A stretch of DNA of 40,368 nucleotides from Vulcanimicrobiota bacterium (lineage in GTDB: Bacteria > Vulcanimicrobiota > Vulcanimicrobiia > Vulcanimicrobiales > Vulcanimicrobiaceae), in the NCBI GenBank assembly GCA_003161435.1, contig PMOS01000001.1, forward strand, positions 32,475 through 72,842, read 5' to 3'. The position numbers and the translations under genes are program-made. This document shows, in pieces, positions 8,697-16,256 of the stretch (its first letter is position 1; each line of letters opens with the position of its first letter). A model generated the notes under the pieces. It made no database searches. It had not been told where the DNA came from and worked only from the letters and a program-made list of their open reading frames with translations.

Positions 8697-9130
8697 ACCC
8701 GAAGGTCGATCCCGACGTACTCGTCCCGCACGGTTTTCAGGCGGCGTGAAGGCTCGTGCGTGATCGGATAGGCGTCGCCTTGGAAGATTGCGCGCAACGC
8801 GTGCGTGAGCTCGGTGCATGATAGCGCCTTGGGCAGCACGATGGCGCCGGCTTCGCGATAGCGGGCGAGCGGCCGAAAGTCGTGCTGATTAGTCAGCACG
8901 ATCGGCTTCACTTTTGGCGCCGCACCGGAGAAGTACGCCAAACCGTCGAGCACTCCGGGCAACGCATAGTCGAGGTCCAGCAGCGCGTATTCCTCGCGCA
9001 GCGCTGCGATCTCGATCACGTCGAAGGCTTCCGAGAAAGTCGTCACCCGCCCACCGGCTGCGGCGACGATGCGGCTCAGTTCTGGGAGAAACACGGCCTG
9101 GGGCTCCAGGACGAACACGGTTCGCGACAT
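8693..9130 (-). CDS. single-domain response-regulator-like receiver protein
   Basis: A 145-residue protein with a CheY-like fold pattern and no output domain. The phosphoacceptor candidate is Asp54 in LDLDYALPG, the switch Thr is in IVLTN (about 80) and the conserved Lys is in VLPK (101). The N-terminal acidic pair is reduced to a single Glu (VFVLEPQ), so metal binding may be weak. About 25 extra residues follow the receiver domain. No histidine kinase gene is nearby. The ATG at 9130 has an AAGGG ribosome-binding site and sits in one arm of a long inverted repeat. Coupled to the lipoprotein by a 4-base overlap. Confidence 0.72.
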   Translation of the reverse strand: MSRTVFVLEPQAVFLPELSRIVAAAGGRVTTFSEAFDVIEIAALREEYALLDLDYALPGVLDGLAYFSGAAPKVKPIVLTNQHDFRPLARYREAGAIVLPKALSCTELTHALRAIFQGDAYPITHEPSRRLKTVRDEYVGIDLRV

Positions 9131-9197
9131 GGTACACCCTTATGGGAGCGTCGCGACCGCCTGTTCGCTGATTCGCCGGTCGCGCGGAGTGTACCAT
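9129..9197 (-). promoter_or_regulatory. long inverted repeat spanning the start of the receiver gene
   Basis: ATGGTACAC (9129-9137) and GTGTACCAT (9189-9197) are perfect 9-base complements. Inside them GCGACCG (9153-9159) pairs with CGGTCGC (9177-9183) around a 17-base loop. On the minus-strand transcript the structure would cover the leader, the AAGGG ribosome-binding site and the start codon. It could be an operator pair or a translation-controlling hairpin. The pairing is seen directly; the function is inferred. Confidence 0.5.
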
Positions 9198-9271
9198 TAC
9201 CGCAAAGTAGGGCCAAACTTACCTACCCAAAATGGGGTATATGAAGTGAGGGGGTCTGCACCGTACGTTTG

Positions 9272-10378
9272 TTAGCGGGTGTGTGCAATTTGGAACAAGG
9301 GAAGCATCGGCTTAACACCCTGATTCGTCGCGCCGGCAAGCCCCAGGTAGCTGTAGATGCCGAATGCGTCTTCGATCGTGCGCAACAGCGAGTAGTGGTT
9401 GTACGGCGTTGGGTCGACGACGCGGTGCGGCCCGTGGTTGGTGATAACGATCGTGGCGATATGACCCCCGCCGAAGTTCGACGGTGCATTCGGCGTCACG
9501 CCGCAGCAGCCGGCGCGGCCGGTTCCGTCGTCTTCGTCGAACGTCACCACGATCGCAACGTTGTCGGTCGAGCGCCACGTCGCCGATGCCATGATCGCAT
9601 CGATGGTCTTCGCCATCGCCGCGTCGCCGCGTTGGATCAACGCGTCGAGGTGCTCGTAAACGCAATCGTCCGGCACGCCCGGTAGCCCCGCCATTCCGTG
9701 CATGTCGTTGCACAAGTTCGGGATGATGAAGCCGAAGCTCGGCAAGTTGCCCGAGGCGAGATCGCGCTGCAGCGTCGTATATCCGACCAGATGGTCGGCG
9801 AGATGCGGATCGTTCAGCACCGAGGCGAAGTTGACGAAGCCCGAGTGCTTCGACGCATAGTACGCAACGTGGTGCGGGTTGTCTCCCGCTGCATCGGACC
9901 CGGTCACCGCGAGCGAGCCCGGTCCGGGGATGCTCTCGTTGTAGTTCTTCCAGCTGAGCCCCGCCGCTGCGAGCTGCGTGCCGAGGTTCGGCGCGTCGAC
10001 GGTATGCGGCGCGTAACCGGGGGCGGCGGCCTGGGAACATGACGGCCGAGTCGATCCCGGCGTGCAGTAGTACGCGTCGTCGTCGTGGATACCGAACGTC
10101 GAGCCGCCCAGCAGCGCGACGTAGTTCGCTTCGCTCGGATGGACCTCGCCGTAGAAGTGCGTCGCGTCGCCGAACTCCTTCGCAAACGCCGCCAGCCGCG
10201 GCGCATTGCTGGAACCGTCGATCCGCTCCCAGTTCTTGTTCTCGCCCATGATGACGAAGATGTGCTGGTAACGCGGGACCGCGAGGTCGTCGGGGGTGGG
10301 CCCGCCCGCGGCCGGCGCCGTCGCGTACGACGAGATCAGGACGAGCAGCGACGCTCCGGCCGCGGTGAAAAGACGCAT
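9272..10378 (-). CDS. secreted phosphoesterase family protein (acid phosphatase/phospholipase C-like)
   Basis: A 368-residue exported protein. ATG at 10378 gives a signal peptide (MRLFTAAGASLLVLISSYA) cut before the proline-rich start of the mature part. HIFVIMGENKNWERI near residue 40 is the metal-binding start of the phosphoesterase family (PF04185). PSEANYVALLGG, FGFIIPNLCNDMHG, VVTFDEDDG and GGGHIATIVITNHGP supply further conserved acidic and histidine positions. Cysteine pairs (CTPG..SC and GCCG) may form disulfides. It probably hydrolyses phosphomonoesters or phosphodiesters outside the cytoplasm. It diverges from fabI; the 142 bases downstream (9131-9271) hold the inverted repeat and no gene. 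Confidence 0.85.
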   Translation of the reverse strand: MRLFTAAGASLLVLISSYATAPAAGGPTPDDLAVPRYQHIFVIMGENKNWERIDGSSNAPRLAAFAKEFGDATHFYGEVHPSEANYVALLGGSTFGIHDDDAYYCTPGSTRPSCSQAAAPGYAPHTVDAPNLGTQLAAAGLSWKNYNESIPGPGSLAVTGSDAAGDNPHHVAYYASKHSGFVNFASVLNDPHLADHLVGYTTLQRDLASGNLPSFGFIIPNLCNDMHGMAGLPGVPDDCVYEHLDALIQRGDAAMAKTIDAIMASATWRSTDNVAIVVTFDEDDGTGRAGCCGVTPNAPSNFGGGHIATIVITNHGPHRVVDPTPYNHYSLLRTIEDAFGIYSYLGLAGATNQGVKPMLPLFQIAHTR

Positions 10379-10460
10379 GCAGGCTACTGCGCGATCCGAG
10401 CCCGCGGTTCCGGCCCGCTCGGCAGGGTTACGCGACCGCTTCGGCCGATGTCGGGACCTC

Positions 10461-11246
10461 GTGGCATTGCTCGACGGAAAGACCATCCTCGTCACCGGAG
10501 TCGCCAACCGGTGGTCGATCGCCAGCGGCATTGCGCGCCGGCTTCACGCGCACGGCGCACGGCTGATCCTCACCTATCAGGGTGAGCGCGTCGAGGATGC
10601 GGTGCGCAAGCATGCCGCCGAGCTCGGCGGAGCGGGCGTGTTCGAGTGCGACGTCACCAGCGACGCCTCGCTGCGTGGGCTGGCCGAGAAGGCCGGTACG
10701 ATCGACGGCTTCGTTCACTCGATCGCGTTCGTGAAGAAAGAAGACCTCTCGGGGACGGTCTACGACACCTCGCGCGACGGTTTCGCGATGGCGATGGATA
10801 TCAGCGCGTACTCGCTCATCGCGCTCGCCGGCCGTCTCAAAGACAACCTGAACGACGGCTCGTCGATCATGGCGCTCACGTACCTGGGCGGCACGCGAAT
10901 CGTGCCCAACTACAACATCGCCGGCATCGCGAAGGCCGCGCTCGAGGCATCGGTGCGCTATCTTGCGTTCGACCTCGGCAGCCGTGGCATCCGGGTCAAC
11001 GCGATCTCCGCCGGGCCGATCAGCACCGCGTCGTCGCGCCAGGTCGCCGGATTCTCGTCGATGCCGGGGAAAGTGGCGGCGGCGTCGCCGCTCAAACGCA
11101 ATGTCACCATCGACGACGTCGGCAACGTCGCCGTGTTCCTCGCATCGGATCTCTCTTCGCAGGTGACTGCCGACGTGCACTTCGTCGACGCCGGCTATCA
11201 CGCGATGGGGATGTACCCGGAACCCACAAGAGCTGATGCGATCTGA
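10461..11246 (+). CDS. fabI: enoyl-[acyl-carrier-protein] reductase FabI
   Basis: A 261-residue short-chain dehydrogenase fold enzyme that reduces trans-2-enoyl-ACP in the last step of fatty acid elongation. VTGVANRWSIASGIA at residues 11-25 is the FabI-type NAD-binding loop. Tyr141, Tyr151 and Lys158 (TYLGG, NYNIAGIAKA) keep exactly the 10- and 7-residue spacing of E. coli FabI Tyr146, Tyr156, Lys163. AISAGPISTASSRQV is the substrate-binding loop region. The GTG at 10461 matches the family N-terminus; the frame is open further upstream but unrelated. It overlaps the next small ORF by 11 bases, placing it in an operon with carboxylase genes. Confidence 0.94.
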   Translation: MALLDGKTILVTGVANRWSIASGIARRLHAHGARLILTYQGERVEDAVRKHAAELGGAGVFECDVTSDASLRGLAEKAGTIDGFVHSIAFVKKEDLSGTVYDTSRDGFAMAMDISAYSLIALAGRLKDNLNDGSSIMALTYLGGTRIVPNYNIAGIAKAALEASVRYLAFDLGSRGIRVNAISAGPISTASSRQVAGFSSMPGKVAAASPLKRNVTIDDVGNVAVFLASDLSSQVTADVHFVDAGYHAMGMYPEPTRADAI

Positions 11247-11457
11247 TCTGGGCGCCGCACCGGTTCCGACCGGCGACGAGCTTGCCGCGATCGCCGCCGC
11301 CTACCTCATGCAGGTGCCGGTCGGCGACGCTCCATCGCCGCCGACGCTTTCTCGCTGGCGGCTGGCAGGACGGTTGCCGGTCACCGGCACGCAATGCGCG
11401 CGTCTCCCGGCGCGGGTGACGTCGCGCTGGAACGCCGCCGGCCGGCTCGATGTCTGA
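11236..11457 (+). CDS. small acyl-CoA carboxylase epsilon-like protein
   Basis: A 73-residue ORF whose ATG overlaps the end of fabI by 11 bases and whose stop overlaps the start of the biotin carboxylase gene by 8 bases. It has the layout of the small epsilon subunits found beside actinobacterial acyl-CoA carboxylases: an N-terminal helix PTGDELAAIAAAYLMQ, a linker, then SRWRLAGRLP and SRWNAAGRLDV tryptophan motifs. Such subunits help assemble the alpha-beta complex. The resemblance is in size, position and motif style and has not been confirmed by alignment. It could be an unrelated small protein. Confidence 0.55.
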   Translation: MRSDLGAAPVPTGDELAAIAAAYLMQVPVGDAPSPPTLSRWRLAGRLPVTGTQCARLPARVTSRWNAAGRLDV

Positions 11458-13264
11458 CGCCGCACCTTTTCGCAAGATCCTCGTGGCGAACCGCGGCGAG
11501 ATCGCGATTCGCATCATGCGCACCGCGAAGGAGTTGGGCTGCGCGACGATCGCCGTCTACTCCGACGCCGATCGCGACGCGCTGCACGTGCGGTACGCTG
11601 ACGAAGCGTACCATCTCGGCCCGGCGGCTCCGTCGCAATCGTATCTGAACGCCGAAAAGCTGCTCGAGGTAGCCCAGCGCGCCGGTGCCGACGCGCTGCA
11701 TCCTGGTTACGGGTTCTTCGCCGAGAACGCCGCCTTCGCGCGACGCGTCGTCGCCGCCGGGGTCAGCTGGATCGGACCGCATCCCGACGCGATCGACGCG
11801 ATGGGCGACAAGGTGCGGGCGCGTCAGGCAATGGTCGCGGCCGGTGTTCCCGTCGTCCCCGGCGGCACGGAACCGATCGCCGACGCCGCCGGCGCACGGC
11901 GCGCGGCCGAAGCGTACGGCCTTCCGCTGGCGCTCAAAGCATCGGGCGGCGGCGGCGGCAAGGGGCTCAAGGTCGCACGTACCGCCGGCGAGATCGAGTC
12001 GGCGTTTTCGACCGCGCAACGCGAGGCGACGGCCTACTTCGGGAACGGCACGATTTACGCCGAGCGCTATCTCGACAACCCCAAGCACGTCGAACTGCAA
12101 ATTCTTGCCGACAAGCACGGCAACGTTCTGCACGTCGGCGAGCGCGACTGCTCGCTGCAACGCCGTCATCAAAAGCTGTGGGAGGAGGCGCCGGCGCTCA
12201 TCCCTGCGCAGGTGCGCGAAGGCTTGCGCGCCGCAGGTGTTCAGGCGGCGCGCGCGATCGCGTACGACTCGGTCGGGACGATCGAGTGCCTGGTCAGCGG
12301 CGACGCGTTCTACTTTCTCGAGATGAACACGCGCATCCAAGTCGAGCACACCATCTCCGAGGAGATCTCGGGTATCGATCTCGTTCGCGAGCAGATCCTC
12401 GTCGCCGCGGGACGGCCGCTCGGTTTCACGCAGGACGACGTCGATTTGCGCGGACACGCGATCGAGGTGCGGGTGAACGCCGAGGATCCGGCGCAAAACT
12501 TTCGCCCCGCGCCGGGAATCGTCGAGCGCTATCGCGAGCCGGGCGGGCTTGGCGTGCGGGTCGACTCGGCGGCGTATCCGGGCTTCGCGATCACGCCCGA
12601 CTACGACTCGATGATCGCGAAGCTGATCGTGCGCGCGCCCGATCGTGCGCAGGCGTTGGCCCGGCTCGGGCGCGCGATCGACGAGTACGTCATCGAAGGC
12701 GTCCCGACGACGCTGCCGCTACTGCGCTCGCTGATCGAGTTCGGCCCGGTGCGCGACGCGTCGTACGGCACCGCCACCCTGGAACCGTTTGCGGCGGAGT
12801 GGGGCACCCATCGACCGGCTCCGGGTGCTCAGGGCGACGGCGCCCTTCGACAAGCTCAGGATGACACGGTTGGGGCTCAGCGTGACGCAGCGTCGGACGG
12901 CGCGATCCGGGTCGAGGTGAACGACAAGCTGTTTCGGGTGCGATTCGTCGACCTGCCCCTCGGCGGCCGAGTAGGGGCGGCGAGCGCGTCCGCTGCGCGG
13001 GCGGCGTTACCGAAGAAGGGCGGCGCGACGCGGGCCTCGAGCGCGGGTGTCGGCAACGACGTCGTCGCGCCGATGCACGGCGTCGTGGTCGAAATCTCGA
13101 TCGCGCCGGGCGCGGTCGTGACCGAAGGTCAGGTCGTCGCGGTGATCGAGGCGATGAAGATGATGAATGAGATCCGCGCCCACAAGTCCGGCACGGTCGC
13201 GGCGGTTCACGTCGCCGCCGGCGAGACCGTCGAGGCACGCACCCCGCTCGTCACGCTCGCATGA
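11450..13264 (+). CDS. pccA: acyl-CoA (propionyl-CoA) carboxylase alpha chain: biotin carboxylase plus biotin carrier
   Basis: A 604-residue fusion of an ATP-grasp biotin carboxylase (about 1-445) and a C-terminal biotinyl domain (about 530-604). Motifs are KILVANRGEIAIRI at the N-terminus, the glycine loop KASGGGGGKGLKV, CSLQRRHQK, and MNTRIQVEHTISEEISGIDLV. The biotinylation site is EAMKMMNE, with Lys570 as acceptor. It carboxylates biotin with ATP and bicarbonate and hands the group to the beta chain. Residues about 454-485 are encoded by dispersed-repeat DNA and form a linker (DGALRQAQDD) without domain similarity. Start ATG 11450 overlaps the preceding small ORF; its stop overlaps the next gene (ATGA). 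Confidence 0.95.
   Translation: MSDAAPFRKILVANRGEIAIRIMRTAKELGCATIAVYSDADRDALHVRYADEAYHLGPAAPSQSYLNAEKLLEVAQRAGADALHPGYGFFAENAAFARRVVAAGVSWIGPHPDAIDAMGDKVRARQAMVAAGVPVVPGGTEPIADAAGARRAAEAYGLPLALKASGGGGGKGLKVARTAGEIESAFSTAQREATAYFGNGTIYAERYLDNPKHVELQILADKHGNVLHVGERDCSLQRRHQKLWEEAPALIPAQVREGLRAAGVQAARAIAYDSVGTIECLVSGDAFYFLEMNTRIQVEHTISEEISGIDLVREQILVAAGRPLGFTQDDVDLRGHAIEVRVNAEDPAQNFRPAPGIVERYREPGGLGVRVDSAAYPGFAITPDYDSMIAKLIVRAPDRAQALARLGRAIDEYVIEGVPTTLPLLRSLIEFGPVRDASYGTATLEPFAAEWGTHRPAPGAQGDGALRQAQDDTVGAQRDAASDGAIRVEVNDKLFRVRFVDLPLGGRVGAASASAARAALPKKGGATRASSAGVGNDVVAPMHGVVVEISIAPGAVVTEGQVVAVIEAMKMMNEIRAHKSGTVAAVHVAAGETVEARTPLVTLA
12843..12887. repeat. dispersed repeat inside the carboxylase alpha gene, copy 2
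   Basis: CCCTTCGACAAGCTCAGGAT followed by GACACGGTT (12843-12871) matches the element at 8231-8259 with three mismatches. A degenerate second unit GGGGCTCAGCGTGACG follows (12872-12887), and a weaker one, GCTCAGGGCGACGG, precedes it (12827-12840). The cluster is read in frame as a linker between the biotin carboxylase and biotinyl domains. Confidence 0.7.
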
Positions 13265-13677
13265 ACCGCGACGTCTTCACCACCGTGGTGCGCGTCGCGC
13301 TCACGATCGGCTTCTGCATCGACGCGTTCGTCGGCGCGATCTCCGTTTTCGCGCCGCAGTTGTTGCGACCGCTGCTCGACGTTCCGGTGACGGATCTGAC
13401 GACCGCGCAGATCGGCGGTGGTGAGTTCATCGTCGCGGCGCTCGTCTACGGGATCGCCTTTCGGGACCCCCGGCGTTTTCGCGTGCTGCTGTGGCTGTGC
13501 GCGCTCGATCAACTCTTCGCCGTCGTGCTACCGACGCTGGCAGTCGCGCACGGCGCGATCCCCGGCACCTGGAAAATCGTCGCGCCGATCCCGTTCCAGG
13601 CGCTGCTGGCGGTGCTGTTCGCCGTCTACGCCGCGCGGCCGGGACGGAATCGCAACGCGACGCCGTTCATGCAGTAG
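13261..13677 (+). CDS. small integral membrane protein, unknown function
   Basis: A 138-residue protein with four hydrophobic segments: roughly residues 8-30, 50-68, 76-97 and 108-126. A loop RDPRRFR follows the second. The pattern resembles small four-helix membrane proteins of unknown role. The ATG at 13261 overlaps the carboxylase alpha stop (ATGA), so it is the last gene of the fabI operon. Its last 52 bases overlap the 3' end of msrB on the other strand. No catalytic or binding motif was seen. Confidence 0.7.
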   Translation: MNRDVFTTVVRVALTIGFCIDAFVGAISVFAPQLLRPLLDVPVTDLTTAQIGGGEFIVAALVYGIAFRDPRRFRVLLWLCALDQLFAVVLPTLAVAHGAIPGTWKIVAPIPFQALLAVLFAVYAARPGRNRNATPFMQ

Positions 13678-14096
13678 CGCAGTCCGGTGGGCTTGGGGCC
13701 GTCGTCGAAGACGTGGCCGATGTGACTCGCGCAGCGGCTGCAGTGGACCTCGGTGCGTTCCATCATCAGCGAGCTGTCGGACTTCGTCGCGACGGCGTTG
13801 GGCAGCGGCGCCCAGAAGCTCGGCCAGCCGGTGCCGCTGTCGAACTTCGTCTTCGACGAGAACAGCGCGAGGTCGCAGCCGGCGCAGAAGTACAGGCCGG
13901 CATGCTTCTCTTCGTCGAGGGGACTGGAGAACGCCCGCTCGGTTCCCTCGTTGCGCAGCACGTCGTACGCCTCGGGCGTGAGGAGCTTGTGCCACTCCGC
14001 ATCGGTATGGCTGACCGTCTGCGTCGCTGCCCGCGCGCCGAGCGTAGCGCCCGCGAAGAGGACGGCGATTCCCGAAAGGACCGTGCTGCGCTTCAT
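13626..14096 (-). CDS. msrB: peptide-methionine (R)-S-oxide reductase MsrB, exported
   Basis: A 156-residue protein that reduces R-methionine sulfoxide in proteins. ATG at 14096 gives a signal peptide (MKRSTVLSGIAVLFAGATLG, then ARA), so it acts outside the cytoplasm. The domain shows W..LLTPEAYDVLRNEGTERAFSS, the two zinc-binding pairs CAGC and CSRC, GTGWPSF and the catalytic cysteine in RYCMNGVALRF. Leu-Arg-Phe and the length fit the family. The 3' end overlaps the membrane protein gene by 52 bases, covering the catalytic-cysteine region and C-terminus. It diverges from the mutase gene; 116 bases (14097-14212) with no other gene separate them. Confidence 0.93.
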   Translation of the reverse strand: MKRSTVLSGIAVLFAGATLGARAATQTVSHTDAEWHKLLTPEAYDVLRNEGTERAFSSPLDEEKHAGLYFCAGCDLALFSSKTKFDSGTGWPSFWAPLPNAVATKSDSSLMMERTEVHCSRCASHIGHVFDDGPKPTGLRYCMNGVALRFRPGRAA

Positions 14097-14212
14097 GACC
14101 GTACAACGATAGCGCAGAACCGTCCGGATGTCCGTAGGCGAGCTTACGGCCTGAGGTGGCAGGCTCGGGCGCGGCATAGGGCGGCCGGAGGGCGGCGGCG
14201 CAACCGTACCGA

Positions 14213-15790
14213 GTGAGCGCGCGTGACCTCAATGCCAGCGGGATCCCGCTGGAGCCGTTCTACGAAGAGGCGGAACCGCCGATCCGGCGGGCGCCGCCCG
14301 GCGCATTTCCGTACACCCGCGGCATCCGGCGCGACATGTACCGGGGCCGGCTCTGGACCGTGCGGCAGTACGCCGGATTCGCGACCGCCGCCGAGTCGAA
14401 CGAGCGCTACCGGTACCTGCTCGCCAATGGGGTCACCGGGCTTTCGGTCGCCTTCGATCTGCCGACCCAGTTGGGCTACGACTCGGACGCGCCGCAGGCA
14501 CGCGGCGAGGTCGGCAAGGTCGGTGTCGCGATCGACACGATCGACGACGTCGAGACGCTCTTCGACGCGATCCCGCTCGACCGCGTCACCGTGTCGATGA
14601 CGATCAACTCGCCGGCTGCGATTCTGCTGGCGTTCGTGCTGGCGGTCGCGCGCCGGCGCGGCATTCCGTTCGACCGGCTCGGCGGCACGACGCAGAACGA
14701 CGTGCTCAAAGAGTACGTGGCGCGCGGCACCTATATCTACCCGCCCGTGCCGTCGATGCGGCTGGTCACCGACGTGATGGCGTATTGCGCGCAGTCGGTG
14801 CCGAACTGGAACACGATCTCGATCTCGGGTTATCACATCCGCGAGGCCGGGTCGACCGCACTTCAAGAGATCGCGTTCACGCTCGCCAACGCCAAGGCGT
14901 ATCTGCATGCGGCGCAGCGCGCCGGGCTGGACGTCGACGCGGTCGCGCCGCGCATCTCCTTCTTCTGGAACGCGCACAACGATTTCTTCGAAGAGATCGC
15001 CAAGTTCCGCGCGGCGCGAACATTGTGGGCCGAGATCGTGCGCGACGAGTTCGGCTCGCACGATCCCAAGTCGCAGATGCTGCGTTTCCACACCCAGACC
15101 GGCGGTTCGACGCTCACCGCGCAGGAGCCCGAGAACAACGTCGTTCGCGTGTCGCTGCAAGCGCTGGCCGCGGTCTTGGGCGGCACGCAGTCGCTGCACA
15201 CGAACGGTCAGGACGAAGCCCTCGGCCTTCCGACCGAACAGGCGGCCCGCATCGCGCTGCGCACGCAGCAGATCATCGCGTACGAGAGCGGCGTCACCGG
15301 CGTGGTCGACCCGCTGGCCGGATCGTACTACGTCGAACGGCTCACCGACGAGCTGACCGAGCGCGCTCGCGCGCTGATCGCGGAGATCGACGCGCTCGGC
15401 GGCGCCGTCGCCGCGATCGAGAGCGGCTGGATGCAGGATCAAATCGGCGAGTCCGCCTACCGCGCGCAGCAGGCGATCGAATCGGGGCGCGCGGTGATCG
15501 TCGGCGTCAACAAGTTCAACGAAGATCGCAACGGCGTCCAAATGCCGATTCAGCGCATCGACCCGGCGATCGAAGCGGAACAAGTCGCCCGCGTGCGCGC
15601 CGCTCGCGCGCAGCGTGACGCGGCCCGCACGCAGGCTGCGCTCGAAGACGTTCGCCGAGCCGCCGAAGGGACGACCAACCTCATGCCCTTGTTCGTCGAA
15701 GCGGTCGACGCCGGAGCCAGTCTGGGTGAGATCTGCGACGTGTTGCGCGGCGTCTTCGGCCGTCACGTCGCGCGGGAGCGGATCGCATGA
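14213..15790 (+). CDS. mcmA: methylmalonyl-CoA mutase, large catalytic subunit without cobalamin domain
   Basis: A 525-residue TIM-barrel mutase subunit. [47 protein letters not shown] and FGGTQ-like [19 protein letters not shown] are family hallmarks. Tyr53 and Arg171 are 118 residues apart, exactly as Tyr89 and Arg207 in Propionibacterium methylmalonyl-CoA mutase. Isobutyryl-CoA mutases carry Phe and Gln there, so methylmalonyl-CoA is the likely substrate. The protein ends before the B12-binding domain (no DxHxxG), so a separate small subunit must be encoded elsewhere; none is in the window. GTG start at 14213. The stop TGA lies in the first copy of an 11-base repeat bounding the inserted segment. 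Confidence 0.93.
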   Translation: MSARDLNASGIPLEPFYEEAEPPIRRAPPGAFPYTRGIRRDMYRGRLWTVRQYAGFATAAESNERYRYLLANGVTGLSVAFDLPTQLGYDSDAPQARGEVGKVGVAIDTIDDVETLFDAIPLDRVTVSMTINSPAAILLAFVLAVARRRGIPFDRLGGTTQNDVLKEYVARGTYIYPPVPSMRLVTDVMAYCAQSVPNWNTISISGYHIREAGSTALQEIAFTLANAKAYLHAAQRAGLDVDAVAPRISFFWNAHNDFFEEIAKFRAARTLWAEIVRDEFGSHDPKSQMLRFHTQTGGSTLTAQEPENNVVRVSLQALAAVLGGTQSLHTNGQDEALGLPTEQAARIALRTQQIIAYESGVTGVVDPLAGSYYVERLTDELTERARALIAEIDALGGAVAAIESGWMQDQIGESAYRAQQAIESGRAVIVGVNKFNEDRNGVQMPIQRIDPAIEAEQVARVRAARAQRDAARTQAALEDVRRAAEGTTNLMPLFVEAVDAGASLGEICDVLRGVFGRHVARERIA

Positions 15791-15819
15791 TCGACGCGAC
15801 GAAGGAAGACTCCTTATGA
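15787..15819 (+). pseudogene. stranded copy of the epimerase start (10 codons)
   Basis: An ATG overlaps the mutase stop (ATGA) and reads [10 protein letters not shown] then TGA. The first four codons match the first four of the intact epimerase at 16808 (MIDAPLDH). The arrangement looks like the original coupled start of the epimerase gene left behind when the segment 15799-16808 was inserted. The reading is direct; the history is inferred. Confidence 0.55.
15788..15798 (+). repeat. 11-bp direct repeat, left copy (TGATCGACGCG)
   Basis: Identical to 16809-16819. The two copies are 1021 bases apart and bound the lower-GC segment. It contains the mutase stop codon. The inner 10-mer GATCGACGCG is common in this genome as Ile-Asp-Ala codons, so the match alone is not proof of a target duplication. 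Confidence 0.6.
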
Positions 15820-16226
15820 ACCAGGGACGACCTGACATCGTGCGTCGCGACGAGCGCGGCACACCCGTCGCAGTAGTAGAGATCAAATGGTCCGCTCGAC
15901 CAAACGATCGAGACTTTCTCCTGCGCCAACTAAGTGAATACGTGCGCGAGGTTGGCTCAGCTCGCTACAGCATACTCGTGGATCCCGTTGATATCGAGGT
16001 TTTTGAGGGAGACCCAAGCGAGCATCACTCGTGGAAGATAAGCACGACGGACGTTCTCGAACGCTACGATCAACACCATCGGCAGCGACACAACGTTAAC
16101 GAAGGTTATTTGAGCACCTTGATAACCGCGTGGCTGGATGATCTGTCATATCACGCAACACAGGGCCCAAAGCCGGAGGAAGATCGCCTCCCGAAGGGCT
16201 TGCTCGACGCGTTGCGCGCCGCGTAA
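15816..16226 (+). CDS. PD-(D/E)XK nuclease-like protein, possibly N-terminally truncated
   Basis: A 136-residue ORF starting at ATG 15816 behind an excellent ribosome-binding site (GAAGGAAG). The start reads GRPDIVRRDERGTPVAVVEIKW: the Asp of PD and the Glu and Lys of EIK have the spacing of the PD-(D/E)XK core. A helix follows (LLRQLSEYVREV), then the strand pair RYSILVDPVDIEVFEGD, as in restriction-endonuclease-like proteins of the Uma2 type. Related proteins usually have a helix before the PD motif, which is missing here. The G+C content and codon use differ from the neighbours. DNA cleavage is an inference from motif spacing; a non-catalytic or partner role with the next ORF is possible. 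Confidence 0.55.
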   Translation: MNQGRPDIVRRDERGTPVAVVEIKWSARPNDRDFLLRQLSEYVREVGSARYSILVDPVDIEVFEGDPSEHHSWKISTTDVLERYDQHHRQRHNVNEGYLSTLITAWLDDLSYHATQGPKPEEDRLPKGLLDALRAA

Positions 16227-16237
16227 TGGCGCCATTA
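16224..16237. promoter_or_regulatory. 14-bp perfect palindrome between the two cassette ORFs
   Basis: TAATGGCGCCATTA is a perfect palindrome that includes the stop codon of the nuclease-like ORF and lies 20 bases before the PIN-like ORF. It could be a repressor operator, as in toxin-type loci, or a recombination site. No function can be read from sequence alone. Confidence 0.5.
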
Positions 16238-16256
16238 TCTTGAAACGAATTTTCTG

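Noticed and set aside
15384..15393. Further GATCGACGCG matches as extra cassette repeats
   Set aside because: This string is ordinary Ile-Asp-Ala coding sequence and recurs in several genes; only the two boundary copies share the extra T and the junction position.
14213..15790. Isobutyryl-CoA mutase large subunit
   Set aside because: Tyr53 and Arg171 match the methylmalonyl-CoA mutase residues with the exact 118-residue spacing.
14144..15886. 580-codon minus-strand frame opposite the mutase
   Set aside because: Antisense shadow; no recognisable motif, while the plus strand has the full mutase pattern.
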